Notes: a model not told the origin generated them from the letters alone. A stretch of DNA of 12,570 bases from Desulfovibrionaceae bacterium (GCA_009783115.1 WRHT01000018.1:1-12570); one strand, 5' to 3'. Positions 1 to 6,484 are shown, counted from the first letter of the stretch. Made by a program: numbers and translations.

Positions 1-101
1 TGGCGGGCCTCATGGCCGGGGTGCGGCCTGGCGGACAAAGCCTGTCCATCCCCCTGGCCGTGGACAGCGGTTGGGGCAGAACCTGGAGCGAAGCGCATTA
101 G
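1..101 (+). CDS. 3' end of an unidentified protein (5' truncated by window)
   Basis: An open plus-strand frame enters from the left edge (codons start at base 3) and ends at TAG 99-101, leaving about 32 residues. I preferred this frame over the other two because its third codon positions are strongly G/C, as in the neighbouring real genes, and because it stops cleanly 7 bp before the end of the convergent lysA gene. The tail contains GWGRTWSEAH just before the stop. I do not recognise the family from so short a piece. The two other plus-strand frames stop at about 110 and 120 and would overlap lysA slightly, so they cannot be excluded. Confidence 0.5.
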   Translation, partial: AGLMAGVRPGGQSLSIPLAVDSGWGRTWSEAH

Positions 102-108
102 AAATGGA

Positions 109-1386
109 CTAAACCAGTAAACCCAGCAGATCTTCGACGCTTTCGCGCCGGCGGATCAGGGTCACGGTCCCGTCCGGATGGATGAGGATCTCCGCCGGAC
201 GGAGGCGCTGGTTATAAGGCGAAGCCATAGAGTAGCCGTAAGCTCCGGCGTCCAGCAGGGCCAGGACATCCCCCTGGCGGATGGGCGGCAGAAGATAATC
301 GCGGTGCAGGATATCGCCGCTTTCGCAGATATTGCCCACAATGCTCTGGGGCAATTCCGCCGGCTCTTCGGAGACCGCGCCGGGCACTCCGGCCGCGCCG
401 CCGGGGCGGTAGATCTCCACCTCGTGGAAAGCTCCGTAAAGCATGGGCCGGGACAGGATGTTGAAGCCGATATCCGTGCAGACAAAACGGGCCGGGTCGT
501 TGTTTTTTACGGCCATAACCGTGCCCAGGACCAGCCCGGCCTCGGCCGCTACATAGCGCCCCGGCTCAATGATGAAGAGGCCGGTGAAGCCCTCGCGTTC
601 GGCCCAGAGGCCCAGAAGCTCGGCGCAGGCCCTTCCCAGGGAAACGAGATCCAGACGCGCTTCCCCGGCATACTTGCGGTACGGGATGCCGAAGCCGCCG
701 CCGAAATCAAGATATTTCAGACCGCCCATTCCCCTGGCCAATTCCAGGAGCCGTCCGGCGGCCTCCAGGAAAGCGCCCGGCTCCATGAACAGCGAGCCCA
801 CATGCTGATTCAGGCCGGCCAGTTTAAGGCTATGCCGGGCGCAAATCTCCCTGACGTGCGGCAAATCCTCAGGATTTACCCCGAACTTGGTTTCCCGGCC
901 GGCGGTGACCACTTTCTGGTGATGCCCCGCGCCGATGCCAGGATTCATGCGGACCATCACCTCGGATCCAGGCGCGGCCAAACCGAATTCTTCCAGTTGG
1001 GCCAAAGAATCTACGCTGACGATGCGGCTGGAGGAAGAGGCCAGGGCCAGTTCTTCCCGGCTGACATTGTTGCAGACGTAGAAAATTTCCTCACGGTTGA
1101 AACCGGCCGCCCGGTGCATGGCCAGTTCCCCCGGACTCATGGCGTCCACCCACAGCCCCTCGGAACGGATGATCTTCAGGATCTGTGGGTTGGCGTTGGC
1201 CTTGGCCGAATAGCACACCCTGGCCGCTGGCAAAGGGATGAGGCCGCGCATTTCCCGGCAACGGAGGCGCAGCATCTCTTCATTGTAAACATACAGCGGG
1301 CTGCCGTACTCGCGCAGCAGTCCGCAAGGATCCAACCCGGCATAAAAATTGACTCCCTGGGTATAGGCGGAACGCGGATGTGACAT
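109..1386 (-). CDS. lysA: Diaminopimelate decarboxylase
   Basis: LysA is a PLP enzyme of the fold-III decarboxylase family. It removes CO2 from meso-2,6-diaminopimelate to give L-lysine, the last step of the pathway, in the cytoplasm. The 425-residue protein has the usual family length and marks: the PLP lysine in YSAKAN (K62), HVGS at 195-198, the glycine-rich phosphate loop DFGGGFG at 227-233, EPGR at 274-277, the CESGD motif at 354-358 that supplies the active-site Cys to the partner subunit, and GAYGYSMASPYN at 381-392. CESGD and HVGS favour a diaminopimelate enzyme over arginine or ornithine decarboxylases of the same fold, though carboxynorspermidine decarboxylase is a more distant alternative. 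The start is set by AGGAG (1395-1399 on this strand) 8 nt before ATG. The gene stands alone on the minus strand, divergent from the purB-pyrE cluster. Confidence 0.95.
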   Translation of the reverse strand: MSHPRSAYTQGVNFYAGLDPCGLLREYGSPLYVYNEEMLRLRCREMRGLIPLPAARVCYSAKANANPQILKIIRSEGLWVDAMSPGELAMHRAAGFNREEIFYVCNNVSREELALASSSSRIVSVDSLAQLEEFGLAAPGSEVMVRMNPGIGAGHHQKVVTAGRETKFGVNPEDLPHVREICARHSLKLAGLNQHVGSLFMEPGAFLEAAGRLLELARGMGGLKYLDFGGGFGIPYRKYAGEARLDLVSLGRACAELLGLWAEREGFTGLFIIEPGRYVAAEAGLVLGTVMAVKNNDPARFVCTDIGFNILSRPMLYGAFHEVEIYRPGGAAGVPGAVSEEPAELPQSIVGNICESGDILHRDYLLPPIRQGDVLALLDAGAYGYSMASPYNQRLRPAEILIHPDGTVTLIRRRESVEDLLGLLV

Positions 1387-1467
1387 TTATGGGGCTCCTG
1401 CGGCAATTTGTCCGTATTCATACCCGAATAACGCGCTTTCAACAAGAACCGCCTTTCCCGCTCCCCA

Positions 1468-1483
1468 GCCACGGAACCGTGGC
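1468..1483. promoter_or_regulatory. 16-bp inverted repeat upstream of lysA
   Basis: GCCACGG-AA-CCGTGGC is a perfect 7-bp inverted repeat with a 2-bp centre, 82 bp upstream of the lysA start. A second pair, AACCGCC (1447-1453) and GGCGGTT (1481-1487), overlaps its right arm. The tiny centre suits a dimeric regulator's operator better than an RNA hairpin, and no U-tract follows on either strand. The role in lysA control is inferred from position only. Confidence 0.35.
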
Positions 1484-1505
1484 GGTTAAACCTTTTAAGG
1501 ACTGT

Positions 1506-1560
1506 AAAAAAACGCGCCGATAAGCGAACTGTAAACCGAGAAAAAATTATGCCCGGCGCG
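1506..1560 (-). terminator. Terminator-like stem plus U-tract aimed at lysA
   Basis: Read on the minus strand, CGCGCCG (1560-1554) pairs perfectly with CGGCGCG (1519-1513) and is followed at once by seven T (1512-1506). GC-rich arm plus U-run is the pattern of an intrinsic terminator, although the 34-nt loop is much longer than usual and I see little pairing inside it. It lies about 120 nt upstream of the lysA start and points the same way. It could attenuate lysA or block stray antisense transcription from the rightward promoter region. I do not see the conserved core of a lysine riboswitch. Confidence 0.35.
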
Positions 1561-1570
1561 AAAAAAACTA

Positions 1571-1598
1571 TTGACAAAATACGGGCAAAGCATAGATT
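1571..1598 (+). promoter_or_regulatory. Sigma-70 type promoter for the smORF-fmdB-purB-pyrE cluster
   Basis: A perfect -35 box TTGACA (1571-1576) is followed after 16 bp by a -10-like TAGATT (1593-1598, 4 of 6 to consensus) in an A/T-rich stretch. Transcription would start near 1605, about 35 nt before the first ribosome site of the cluster. It is the only strong candidate promoter seen ahead of the cluster. Confidence 0.6.
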
Positions 1599-1638
1599 TT
1601 TTCAGCTTTTACAGCCTGTCAACGCAGGAGAATACTTC

Positions 1639-1749
1639 ATGTCTCAAAAAAAAGTGGAACGCCGTAAAGAACTGGATCGTAAGCGCCATCGCCGCGCCGA
1701 ACGCTTGAAGGCGCGTATTCGCGAGGCCAAGGCCGCCAAAAAATCCTGA
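1639..1749 (+). CDS. 36-aa highly basic conserved-looking small protein
   Basis: This is a 36-residue protein with about half of its residues Lys or Arg, no aromatic residue and no Cys. It runs as a single continuous helix-like pattern (RRKELDRKRHRRAERLK, then RIREAKAAKK). ATG 1639 is chosen because AGGAG (1626-1630) lies 8 nt upstream; an in-frame ATG at 1549 lies upstream of the promoter and has no ribosome site. The stop is 9 bp before the FmdB-type gene, so the two are probably translated from one message. The composition resembles very small ribosome- or RNA-associated proteins, but that is a guess. I recall small basic ORFs of this kind next to fmdB in Desulfovibrio genomes and know of no assigned function. 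Confidence 0.75.
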   Translation: MSQKKVERRKELDRKRHRRAERLKARIREAKAAKKS

Positions 1750-1758
1750 GAGAATACC

Positions 1759-2049
1759 ATGCCCATCTACGAATATCGTTGCCCGGAATGCCACCAAGTC
1801 TTCGAAGAATGGACCAAGGTGGTGGATGATATGGAAGCCCCGCTCTGCCCGGTGTGCGATGCCCCGGCGGAGCGCATTATCTCCAACAGCACTTTCGTGC
1901 TCAAAGGCGGCGGATGGTACGCCACCGATTATGGACAGAAAGGCAAGGAGGCAGCCGCTGAATCCTCCGCCGAGCAAGCCGCCGCGCCCTTACCGCCGGC
2001 GCCTCCTACTCCCGCCGCCCAGCCTCCCCAAGCCGGAGCGGATGATTAA
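1759..2049 (+). CDS. FmdB-family zinc-ribbon protein
   Basis: The 96-residue protein begins MPIYEYRCPECHQVFE, the characteristic N-terminus of the FmdB putative regulatory family. Two CxxC knuckles, C8-C11 and C30-C33, should bind one zinc. ISNSTFVLKGGGWYATDY (about 41-58) is also typical of the family. From about residue 65 on the chain is low-complexity Ala/Pro and probably disordered. FmdB was named from a formamidase operon and proposed as a regulator, but the biochemical role of most members is unknown, so the name should not be taken as a function. It sits 9 bp after the small basic ORF and 27 bp before purB. Confidence 0.9.
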   Translation: MPIYEYRCPECHQVFEEWTKVVDDMEAPLCPVCDAPAERIISNSTFVLKGGGWYATDYGQKGKEAAAESSAEQAAAPLPPAPPTPAAQPPQAGADD

Positions 2050-2052
2050 GCC

Positions 2053-2070
2053 GCCCGCGCCGGAGCGGGC
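2053..2070 (+). promoter_or_regulatory. GC stem-loop overlapping the purB ribosome-binding site
   Basis: GCCCGC (2053-2058) pairs with GCGGGC (2065-2070) around a 6-nt loop. The only Shine-Dalgarno-like run before purB, GGAG at 2062-2065, lies in the loop and the first base of the 3' arm. Folding could reduce purB initiation. The stem is only 6 bp and such pairs occur by chance in GC-rich DNA. Confidence 0.3.
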
Positions 2071-2076
2071 CACTCC

Positions 2077-3375
2077 ATGATTGAACGCTACACCCGTCCG
2101 GAAATGGGCGCTTTGTGGACAGATCAACGCCGGCTGGATCTCTGGCTGGAAGTGGAGCTGGCTATCTGCGAGGCCTGGGGTGAACTGGGGAAGATCCCCG
2201 CCGATGCCTTGGAGCGCATCCGCCGCTCCGCGAAAATAAATGCCAGCCGGGTGAAGGAAATCGAGTCCCGCACCAAGCATGACCTGATCGCCTTTCTTGC
2301 CGCCCTGGAAGAAAACCTCGGCCCGGACGCCCGCTTCATCCATATAGGCTGCACCTCCTCCGACATTGTGGATACCGCCGGCTCCCTCCTGCTGACCAAG
2401 GCCGGGGTCCTCATCCTGCAAGGCATGGACGGCCTGCTGGCCACCATGAAAAAACTGGCCCGGCGTTACCAGGGCTGTATGTGCATGGGGCGCACCCACG
2501 GCGTGCACGCCGAACCCACCAGCTTCGGCCTGAAGCTGGCCGGTTTTTACTCTGAATTTAGCCGCCATCGAGCCCGTTTCGCGGAAGCCCTGGAAAACGT
2601 ACGCTACGGCAAAATTTCCGGGGCAGTAGGCACTTACGCCACCCTGGACCCCCAAGTGGAAGAGCTGGCCCTGTCCAGGCTCCATCTTAAGGTGGACCCG
2701 GTTTCCACCCAGATCCTCCAAAGGGATCGCCAGGCCCATTTCTGCGCCGCCTTGGCCCTGTTCGGCGGAGGTGTGGAGCGAATCTGCCTGGAACTGCGGC
2801 ATCTTCAACGCACCGAGGTGCTGGAGGCGGAAGAATATTTCACCGACGGGCAGAAAGGCTCCTCCTCCATGCCGCATAAAAAGAACCCCATTTCGGCGGA
2901 AAACCTCTGCGGCCTGTCCCGCCTCCTGCGCGGCAACGCCCTGGCCGCCATGGAAGACACGGCCCTCTGGCATGAGCGCGACATCAGCCATTCCCCGGTG
3001 GAACGGGTGATCCTGCCTGATTCCACCATCCTGGCCGACTACATGGCCTCGCGGCTGACAGATCTGCTGGAAGGGCTCCGGGTATTTCCGGAAAATATGG
3101 CGCGCAACCTGCATGCCTCTTACGGGCTCTTTGTCTCCCAACGGGCGCTCCTGACCCTGGTGGAAAAAACGGACATGCCCAGGCAGGAAGCCTATGAACT
3201 GGTGCAGGCCTGCGCCATGCAAAGCTGGGAAGAGAAACGCCCCTTCCGGGATATTCTCCTGTCCAGTAAGGAAATAACCCGGCGGCTGGACCGCGGCTCC
3301 CTGGACGCCCTTTTTGACCTTAATTACTACCTGCGTCATGAAGAAAAAATCTTCCGACGGATTTTCGAGGATTAA
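2077..3375 (+). CDS. purB: Adenylosuccinate lyase
   Basis: PurB is a fumarase/aspartase-superfamily lyase that acts twice in purine synthesis: it releases fumarate from SAICAR to give AICAR, and from adenylosuccinate to give AMP. At 432 residues it has normal length for the shorter bacterial type. Visible marks are the N-terminal RYTRPEMGALWT, KHDLIAF at about 67-73, the HIGCTSSDIVDTA segment near 88-100, GRTHGVHAEP near 138-147, and the superfamily signature loop GSSSMPHKKNP near 261-271 with the catalytic serine. The start ATG 2077 has GGAG about 11 nt upstream, partly in a small stem-loop. Its stop is 4 bp before the pyrE start, so translation of the two is likely coupled. Confidence 0.97.
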   Translation: MIERYTRPEMGALWTDQRRLDLWLEVELAICEAWGELGKIPADALERIRRSAKINASRVKEIESRTKHDLIAFLAALEENLGPDARFIHIGCTSSDIVDTAGSLLLTKAGVLILQGMDGLLATMKKLARRYQGCMCMGRTHGVHAEPTSFGLKLAGFYSEFSRHRARFAEALENVRYGKISGAVGTYATLDPQVEELALSRLHLKVDPVSTQILQRDRQAHFCAALALFGGGVERICLELRHLQRTEVLEAEEYFTDGQKGSSSMPHKKNPISAENLCGLSRLLRGNALAAMEDTALWHERDISHSPVERVILPDSTILADYMASRLTDLLEGLRVFPENMARNLHASYGLFVSQRALLTLVEKTDMPRQEAYELVQACAMQSWEEKRPFRDILLSSKEITRRLDRGSLDALFDLNYYLRHEEKIFRRIFED

Positions 3376-3379
3376 ACGC

Positions 3380-3943
3380 ATGGACAGCCTCAGCATGAAA
3401 AAACGCCTGGCTCTGCTGCTCATGGAAAAATCCTACCTGGAAGGCGATTTTACCTTGAGTTCCGGCATGAAAAGCGATTATTACTTTGACTGCCGCCAGA
3501 CCTCCCTGCATCCCGAAGGGGCCTGGCTCATAGGGAAACTGCTGGCGGAGATGGCCAAGCCTCTGGCTCCGGACGGGGTGAGCGGCATGACCATGGGGGC
3601 GGACCCGCTGATCACCGCGGTTTCCCTGGCGGCCAGGGAAGAAGGCCTCTCCTGGCCGGGGCTGATCGTGCGCAAGGAAGTCAAAAAACACGGCACGGCG
3701 GGCGCCCTGGAAGGCTTGGGAAATTTCCGCCCCGGCCAGTCGGTGGTCATGCTGGAAGATGTTGTCAGCACGGGCGGGTCTGTGATAAAAGGTTGTGAGC
3801 ATATCCGCGATGCCGGACTTGCGGTGCGCGAGGTTTGCTGTGTGCTGGACCGTGAGCAGGGAGGCCGGGAGGCCTTGCGCGGAATAGGTTGTGGTCTGCT
3901 CGCCATTTTTACCCGCCAGGAACTGCTCAATCTGGCGCGATAA
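3380..3943 (+). CDS. pyrE: Orotate phosphoribosyltransferase
   Basis: PyrE joins orotate to PRPP to form orotidine 5'-phosphate, the fifth step of UMP synthesis, in the cytoplasm. The 187-residue product has FTLSSGMKSDYYFDCRQT near 23-40, the orotate-side segment IVRKEVKKHG, and the PRPP-binding loop VVMLEDVVSTGGS that marks type-I phosphoribosyltransferases. ATG 3380 is preferred because GAGG (3367-3370) lies 9 nt upstream and because the family begins just before the KKRLALLLMEKSYLEG-like helix; an upstream in-frame ATG at 3314 would overlap purB by about 60 bp. ATG 3395 is a possible later start. Cotranscription with purB would tie purine and pyrimidine supply together. Confidence 0.95.
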   Translation: MDSLSMKKRLALLLMEKSYLEGDFTLSSGMKSDYYFDCRQTSLHPEGAWLIGKLLAEMAKPLAPDGVSGMTMGADPLITAVSLAAREEGLSWPGLIVRKEVKKHGTAGALEGLGNFRPGQSVVMLEDVVSTGGSVIKGCEHIRDAGLAVREVCCVLDREQGGREALRGIGCGLLAIFTRQELLNLAR

Positions 3944-3971
3944 CCGGCCTATCCGGGGATCTGAGCAAGGC

Positions 3972-5429
3972 ATGTTCGCAACAAAAAGCAAAATTATTTT
4001 TCTCATGGCCCTCCTGCTCTTGCCGTGCCGGGGGCCGGCCGCATTCGCCGCCGCCGGCGATTCCGTGATCAACGGCTGGCAGGCGGAGATCGCCGACTAT
4101 GCTCATGCCCCGTCCTTTCTGCTGGCCGTGGACAAAAAAGAACAATTGCTCAGGATTTACGAGCGCCGCAGCCCCCTGGTCCAGGCCGCGGAATTTATCT
4201 GCACCACCGGACAGAACGAAGGCGACAAACTGGTCCGGGGGGACATGAAAACCCCTGAAGGCATTTACTTTGTGGTTTCACACATCAATTCCGGACTGGA
4301 TTACGCTTTGTACGGCAACGAAGCCTATCCCCTGAATTACCCCAACCCGGTGGATCGTCTGCGCCGCAAAAGCGGCAGCGGCATCTGGCTCCACGGCAAG
4401 GGAGTGCCGCTGATCCCCCTGGACAGCAACGGTTGTGTGGGTATGCGCAATCAAGACCTGGCGACTTTTGAGCCCGTACATTTCATCGGCCAGCCGGTGG
4501 CCCTGGCCCTGCAAATAACCGCCCCGCGGGAAAAAAACAGCGACAAAGAGGCCGCGGCTCTGGAACTGGCCTCCCTGGTCGGAGACTGGATCTCGGCCTG
4601 GAGCGACAAATCAGAACGCTTTTTTGATTTTTACGACCAAGAGGCCTACAGCCTGGCCCAAGGACAGCCTTTCAGCCGCTTCAAGGCCCACAAACTGGCG
4701 CTGTTCGGCTCCCTGCCCTGGATTAAAACCACAGCCAAGGATTTGCAAATCCTGGAAGGCCCCGGTTACTGGGTCACCTGGTTCAACCAGGACTACGCGA
4801 CAACCGGCCTTCAGAGCCGCGGCACCCGCCGCCTGTACTGGCAGAAAGATGCAGGGGGCAGGATGCGCATTGTGGGCATGGAATGGATCAAAGACCTTCG
4901 CAGCCCCTTCATTTATGCCGATGCCGGTTATCAGACGCCAACCGCCATCCTGAGCGACGCGGCCCAGCCCTCTCCGCTGCCTGCGGCCCCGCTTCCCCAA
5001 AGCGAACCATCCGCGTCCGCGCCCCAGACCATCCTAATAGAAACAGCCGCGGTTCCCTCCCCCACCGCGCCTTCCCAGCCTGTCCTCAACTCCGGAGTTC
5101 TGGAGTTGATCCAGGAGTGGCATGAGGCTTGGCAGAACCGGGATTTGCCGATCTATCTCGCCTGCTACGCGGAAAACGCCGTACAGGACGAACGCCGCGG
5201 CGTTCAGGCCATCATGGAACACAAGCGCAGAATTTGGGCCAAAACCGGCGAACTCCGGATCGAACTGCGGGATATCGTCCTGGAAGCCAGCGATTACGGC
5301 CCGCGCGTGAGGATGCGCCAGGATTACCGGGATAGCAAGGGTTACGCGGATCAGGGCGAAAAAATCCTTTACCTGGAATTTGAGCATATCTGGCGCATAA
5401 CCCGCGAAGAATGGACCCCGTTAAGGTAA
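3972..5429 (+). CDS. Periplasmic YkuD-type L,D-transpeptidase/carboxypeptidase, Csd6-like
   Basis: The 485-residue protein starts with a signal peptide (about 1-28, ending AAFAAA). A YkuD catalytic domain follows (about 45-175): LLRIYERRSP, GDMKTPEGIYFV, then HGKG with H141 and SNGCVGMR with catalytic C155. This Cys-His chemistry cuts or remakes L,D bonds in peptidoglycan stem peptides. After it come two segments that look like NTF2/SnoaL-type modules, about 196-310 and 375-485, joined by a Pro/Ala/Ser-rich linker (about 325-370). The YkuD-plus-NTF2 layout is that of Helicobacter pylori Csd6, an L,D-carboxypeptidase needed for helical cell shape, so trimming of tetrapeptides is as likely as cross-linking. 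Start ATG 3972 follows AAGG (3967-3970) and gives a clean signal peptide; the frame is open further upstream but inside pyrE. The stop is 5 bp before the next gene. Confidence 0.88.
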   Translation: MFATKSKIIFLMALLLLPCRGPAAFAAAGDSVINGWQAEIADYAHAPSFLLAVDKKEQLLRIYERRSPLVQAAEFICTTGQNEGDKLVRGDMKTPEGIYFVVSHINSGLDYALYGNEAYPLNYPNPVDRLRRKSGSGIWLHGKGVPLIPLDSNGCVGMRNQDLATFEPVHFIGQPVALALQITAPREKNSDKEAAALELASLVGDWISAWSDKSERFFDFYDQEAYSLAQGQPFSRFKAHKLALFGSLPWIKTTAKDLQILEGPGYWVTWFNQDYATTGLQSRGTRRLYWQKDAGGRMRIVGMEWIKDLRSPFIYADAGYQTPTAILSDAAQPSPLPAAPLPQSEPSASAPQTILIETAAVPSPTAPSQPVLNSGVLELIQEWHEAWQNRDLPIYLACYAENAVQDERRGVQAIMEHKRRIWAKTGELRIELRDIVLEASDYGPRVRMRQDYRDSKGYADQGEKILYLEFEHIWRITREEWTPLR

Positions 5430-5434
5430 GAAAC

Positions 5435-6214
5435 ATGCAGCCCCCCAGCGTAAAACCCACTTACAGCATCATCCTGATGCGCGACGATTTGGGAGTGAGC
5501 GCCTTTCGCCTGCACAGCTTCTGGATCAAGCTGTTTATCTTCCTGCTGGTGCTCCTTATCGCCGCCGGCGCGCTGGGAGCCTATGGCACTTTTTATTATA
5601 AAAACCGTTATGAAGCCACGGCTTCCGAACGGCGCGACCTGCAACGCGCCCTGGGCGAAAACAAAATCAAGCTGGAAAGCCTTATAAATGAAGGGCTGGT
5701 AGGGCGCTTCACCGGAGGCGACCCCGGCCAAAGCCGGACACAGGCCGCGAACCTGTCGACACCCTATATTAGTGCACCCACTATCGTGCCCAGCCAGAGC
5801 GACCTGGCCGTGCTCCTGCGGCAGATCGGACCGATGCGCGCCGCCGGAACGGAAAACGATCAGGAAGAAGACACGCTCATGGAACAACACCCGGTGCGCG
5901 TGAGCAATCTCAAAACCGTCTTTGAGGGGGACGACCGCATGCGGGTCACTTACGACCTACATAACCAACAACCCGGACTGACCCTGATCGGGCGGTGCGG
6001 CCTAGCCCTGATCACCCGCGAGGGCGCGGTCATCGACATCACCGCCGGCGCACGCGGGGTGCTCACCTTCCAGATCGCCCGCTACCGCAAAATGGATATC
6101 CTCTCCCGCATCCCGCCCCAGGTAAAAAGGGAAAGCATCTCCAAGATCCAGATCTCCGCCCAGGTCAACGACCTGCCGCCTTATCATAAACAGTTCGCCT
6201 TCTTCTCGGAATAG
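5435..6214 (+). CDS. Single-pass envelope protein, unknown function, M23-anchor-like N-terminus
   Basis: The 259-residue protein has a short cytoplasmic stretch with YSIILMRDDLG and FRLHSF (about 10-29), one strong membrane helix (about 30-53), a short charged helix that may form a coiled coil (about 57-84), a polar linker, and a C-terminal region that reads as alternating beta strands (about 150-259). The order of beta stretch, membrane helix and coiled coil resembles the N-terminal anchor of many M23 peptidoglycan endopeptidases, but no M23 HxxxD/HxH zinc motif is present. ATG 5435 is chosen because AAGG (5423-5426) lies 8 nt upstream; ATG 5411 is possible and would overlap the preceding gene by 19 bp. 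Tight linkage to the Csd6-like gene suggests a cell-wall role. I do not recognise the family. Confidence 0.8.
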   Translation: MQPPSVKPTYSIILMRDDLGVSAFRLHSFWIKLFIFLLVLLIAAGALGAYGTFYYKNRYEATASERRDLQRALGENKIKLESLINEGLVGRFTGGDPGQSRTQAANLSTPYISAPTIVPSQSDLAVLLRQIGPMRAAGTENDQEEDTLMEQHPVRVSNLKTVFEGDDRMRVTYDLHNQQPGLTLIGRCGLALITREGAVIDITAGARGVLTFQIARYRKMDILSRIPPQVKRESISKIQISAQVNDLPPYHKQFAFFSE

Positions 6215-6256
6215 CCCTCCGGAGCTTACTCCGCCCGCACCAATGCAGATGAAAGA

Positions 6257-6285
6257 TTGACAGACTACAGGATTTCTTTTATAAA
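6257..6285 (+). promoter_or_regulatory. Near-consensus sigma-70 promoter for tRNA-Leu
   Basis: Perfect TTGACA (6257-6262), a 17-bp spacer and TATAAA (6280-6285, 5 of 6 to consensus) make this the best promoter in the window. Initiation near 6292 would leave a leader of about 16 nt before the tRNA. I see no intrinsic terminator between the tRNA and the chemotaxis gene, so readthrough into it is possible. Confidence 0.85.
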
Positions 6286-6307
6286 ATTTTTTATATACCT
6301 CCTTCCA

Positions 6308-6394
6308 GCCGGAATGGTGGAATTGGTAGACGCAGCGGACTCAAAATCCGCCGGGGGCAACCCTGTGAGAGTTCAAGTCTCTCTTCCGGCACCA
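6308..6394 (+). tRNA. tRNA-Leu, anticodon CAA
   Basis: The acceptor arms GCCGGAA (6308-6314) and TTCCGGC (6384-6390) pair fully and are followed by encoded ACCA. The D-loop segment AATTGGTAGACGC is typical of leucine tRNAs. The anticodon stem GCGGA/TCCGC (6335-6339, 6347-6351) encloses loop CTCAAAA with anticodon CAA (6342-6344), which reads UUG. A long class-II variable arm (GGG-CAA-CCC) and a perfect T stem GAGAG/CTCTC around TTCAAGT complete the fold. Length is 87 nt including CCA. Confidence 0.97.
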
Positions 6395-6432
6395 GTTTAC
6401 TTCTATTACAGAAAAATGATGGCCAAAACCAC

Positions 6433-6467
6433 TACCCCGTCAACATGTCCGGGACACTTTCGGGGTA
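6433..6467 (+). repeat. Leader stem-loop before the chemotaxis gene
   Basis: TACCCCG (6433-6439) and CGGGGTA (6461-6467) form a perfect 7-bp inverted repeat around 21 nt, ending 3 nt before the AAGGAG ribosome site at 6471-6476. No U-tract follows, so it is not a standard terminator. It may shape the leader of the chemotaxis message or stabilise the 3' end of the tRNA precursor. Confidence 0.35.
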
Positions 6468-6484
6468 CACAAGGAGTGACACGC

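Noticed and set aside
178..1383. A 401-codon open frame on the plus strand opposite lysA
   Set aside because: It is the mirror of a GC-rich gene with biased third positions. The composition is His/Gln/Gly-rich with no recognisable motif, while lysA on the other strand has every active-site motif.
1387..1560. Lysine riboswitch upstream of lysA
   Set aside because: The conserved L-box core and its multi-helix arrangement were not recognisable. Only a single stem with a U-tract is visible.
1549..1638. Longer version (66 aa) of the small basic protein starting at ATG 1549
   Set aside because: This start is upstream of the TTGACA promoter box and has no ribosome site, whereas ATG 1639 has AGGAG at 8 nt.
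1990..3423. A 477-codon open frame on the minus strand opposite purB
   Set aside because: Antisense shadow of purB with the same mirror-type composition and no motif. It also runs across gene boundaries.
6218..6232. Small hairpin CGGAG-CTTA-CTCCG as terminator of the envelope-protein operon
   Set aside because: The stem is only 5 bp and is followed by CCCGCACC rather than a U-run.
6308..6394. tRNA-Leu as the attachment site of an integrated element
   Set aside because: No integrase and no direct repeat of the tRNA 3' end are seen downstream in the window, and the following gene is an ordinary chemotaxis receptor.
6257..6484. N-terminal extension of the chemotaxis protein by up to 76 residues
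   Set aside because: The open frame runs through the tRNA-Leu promoter and the whole tRNA gene. The true start is marked by AAGGAG before GTG 6485, where the normal membrane helix begins.
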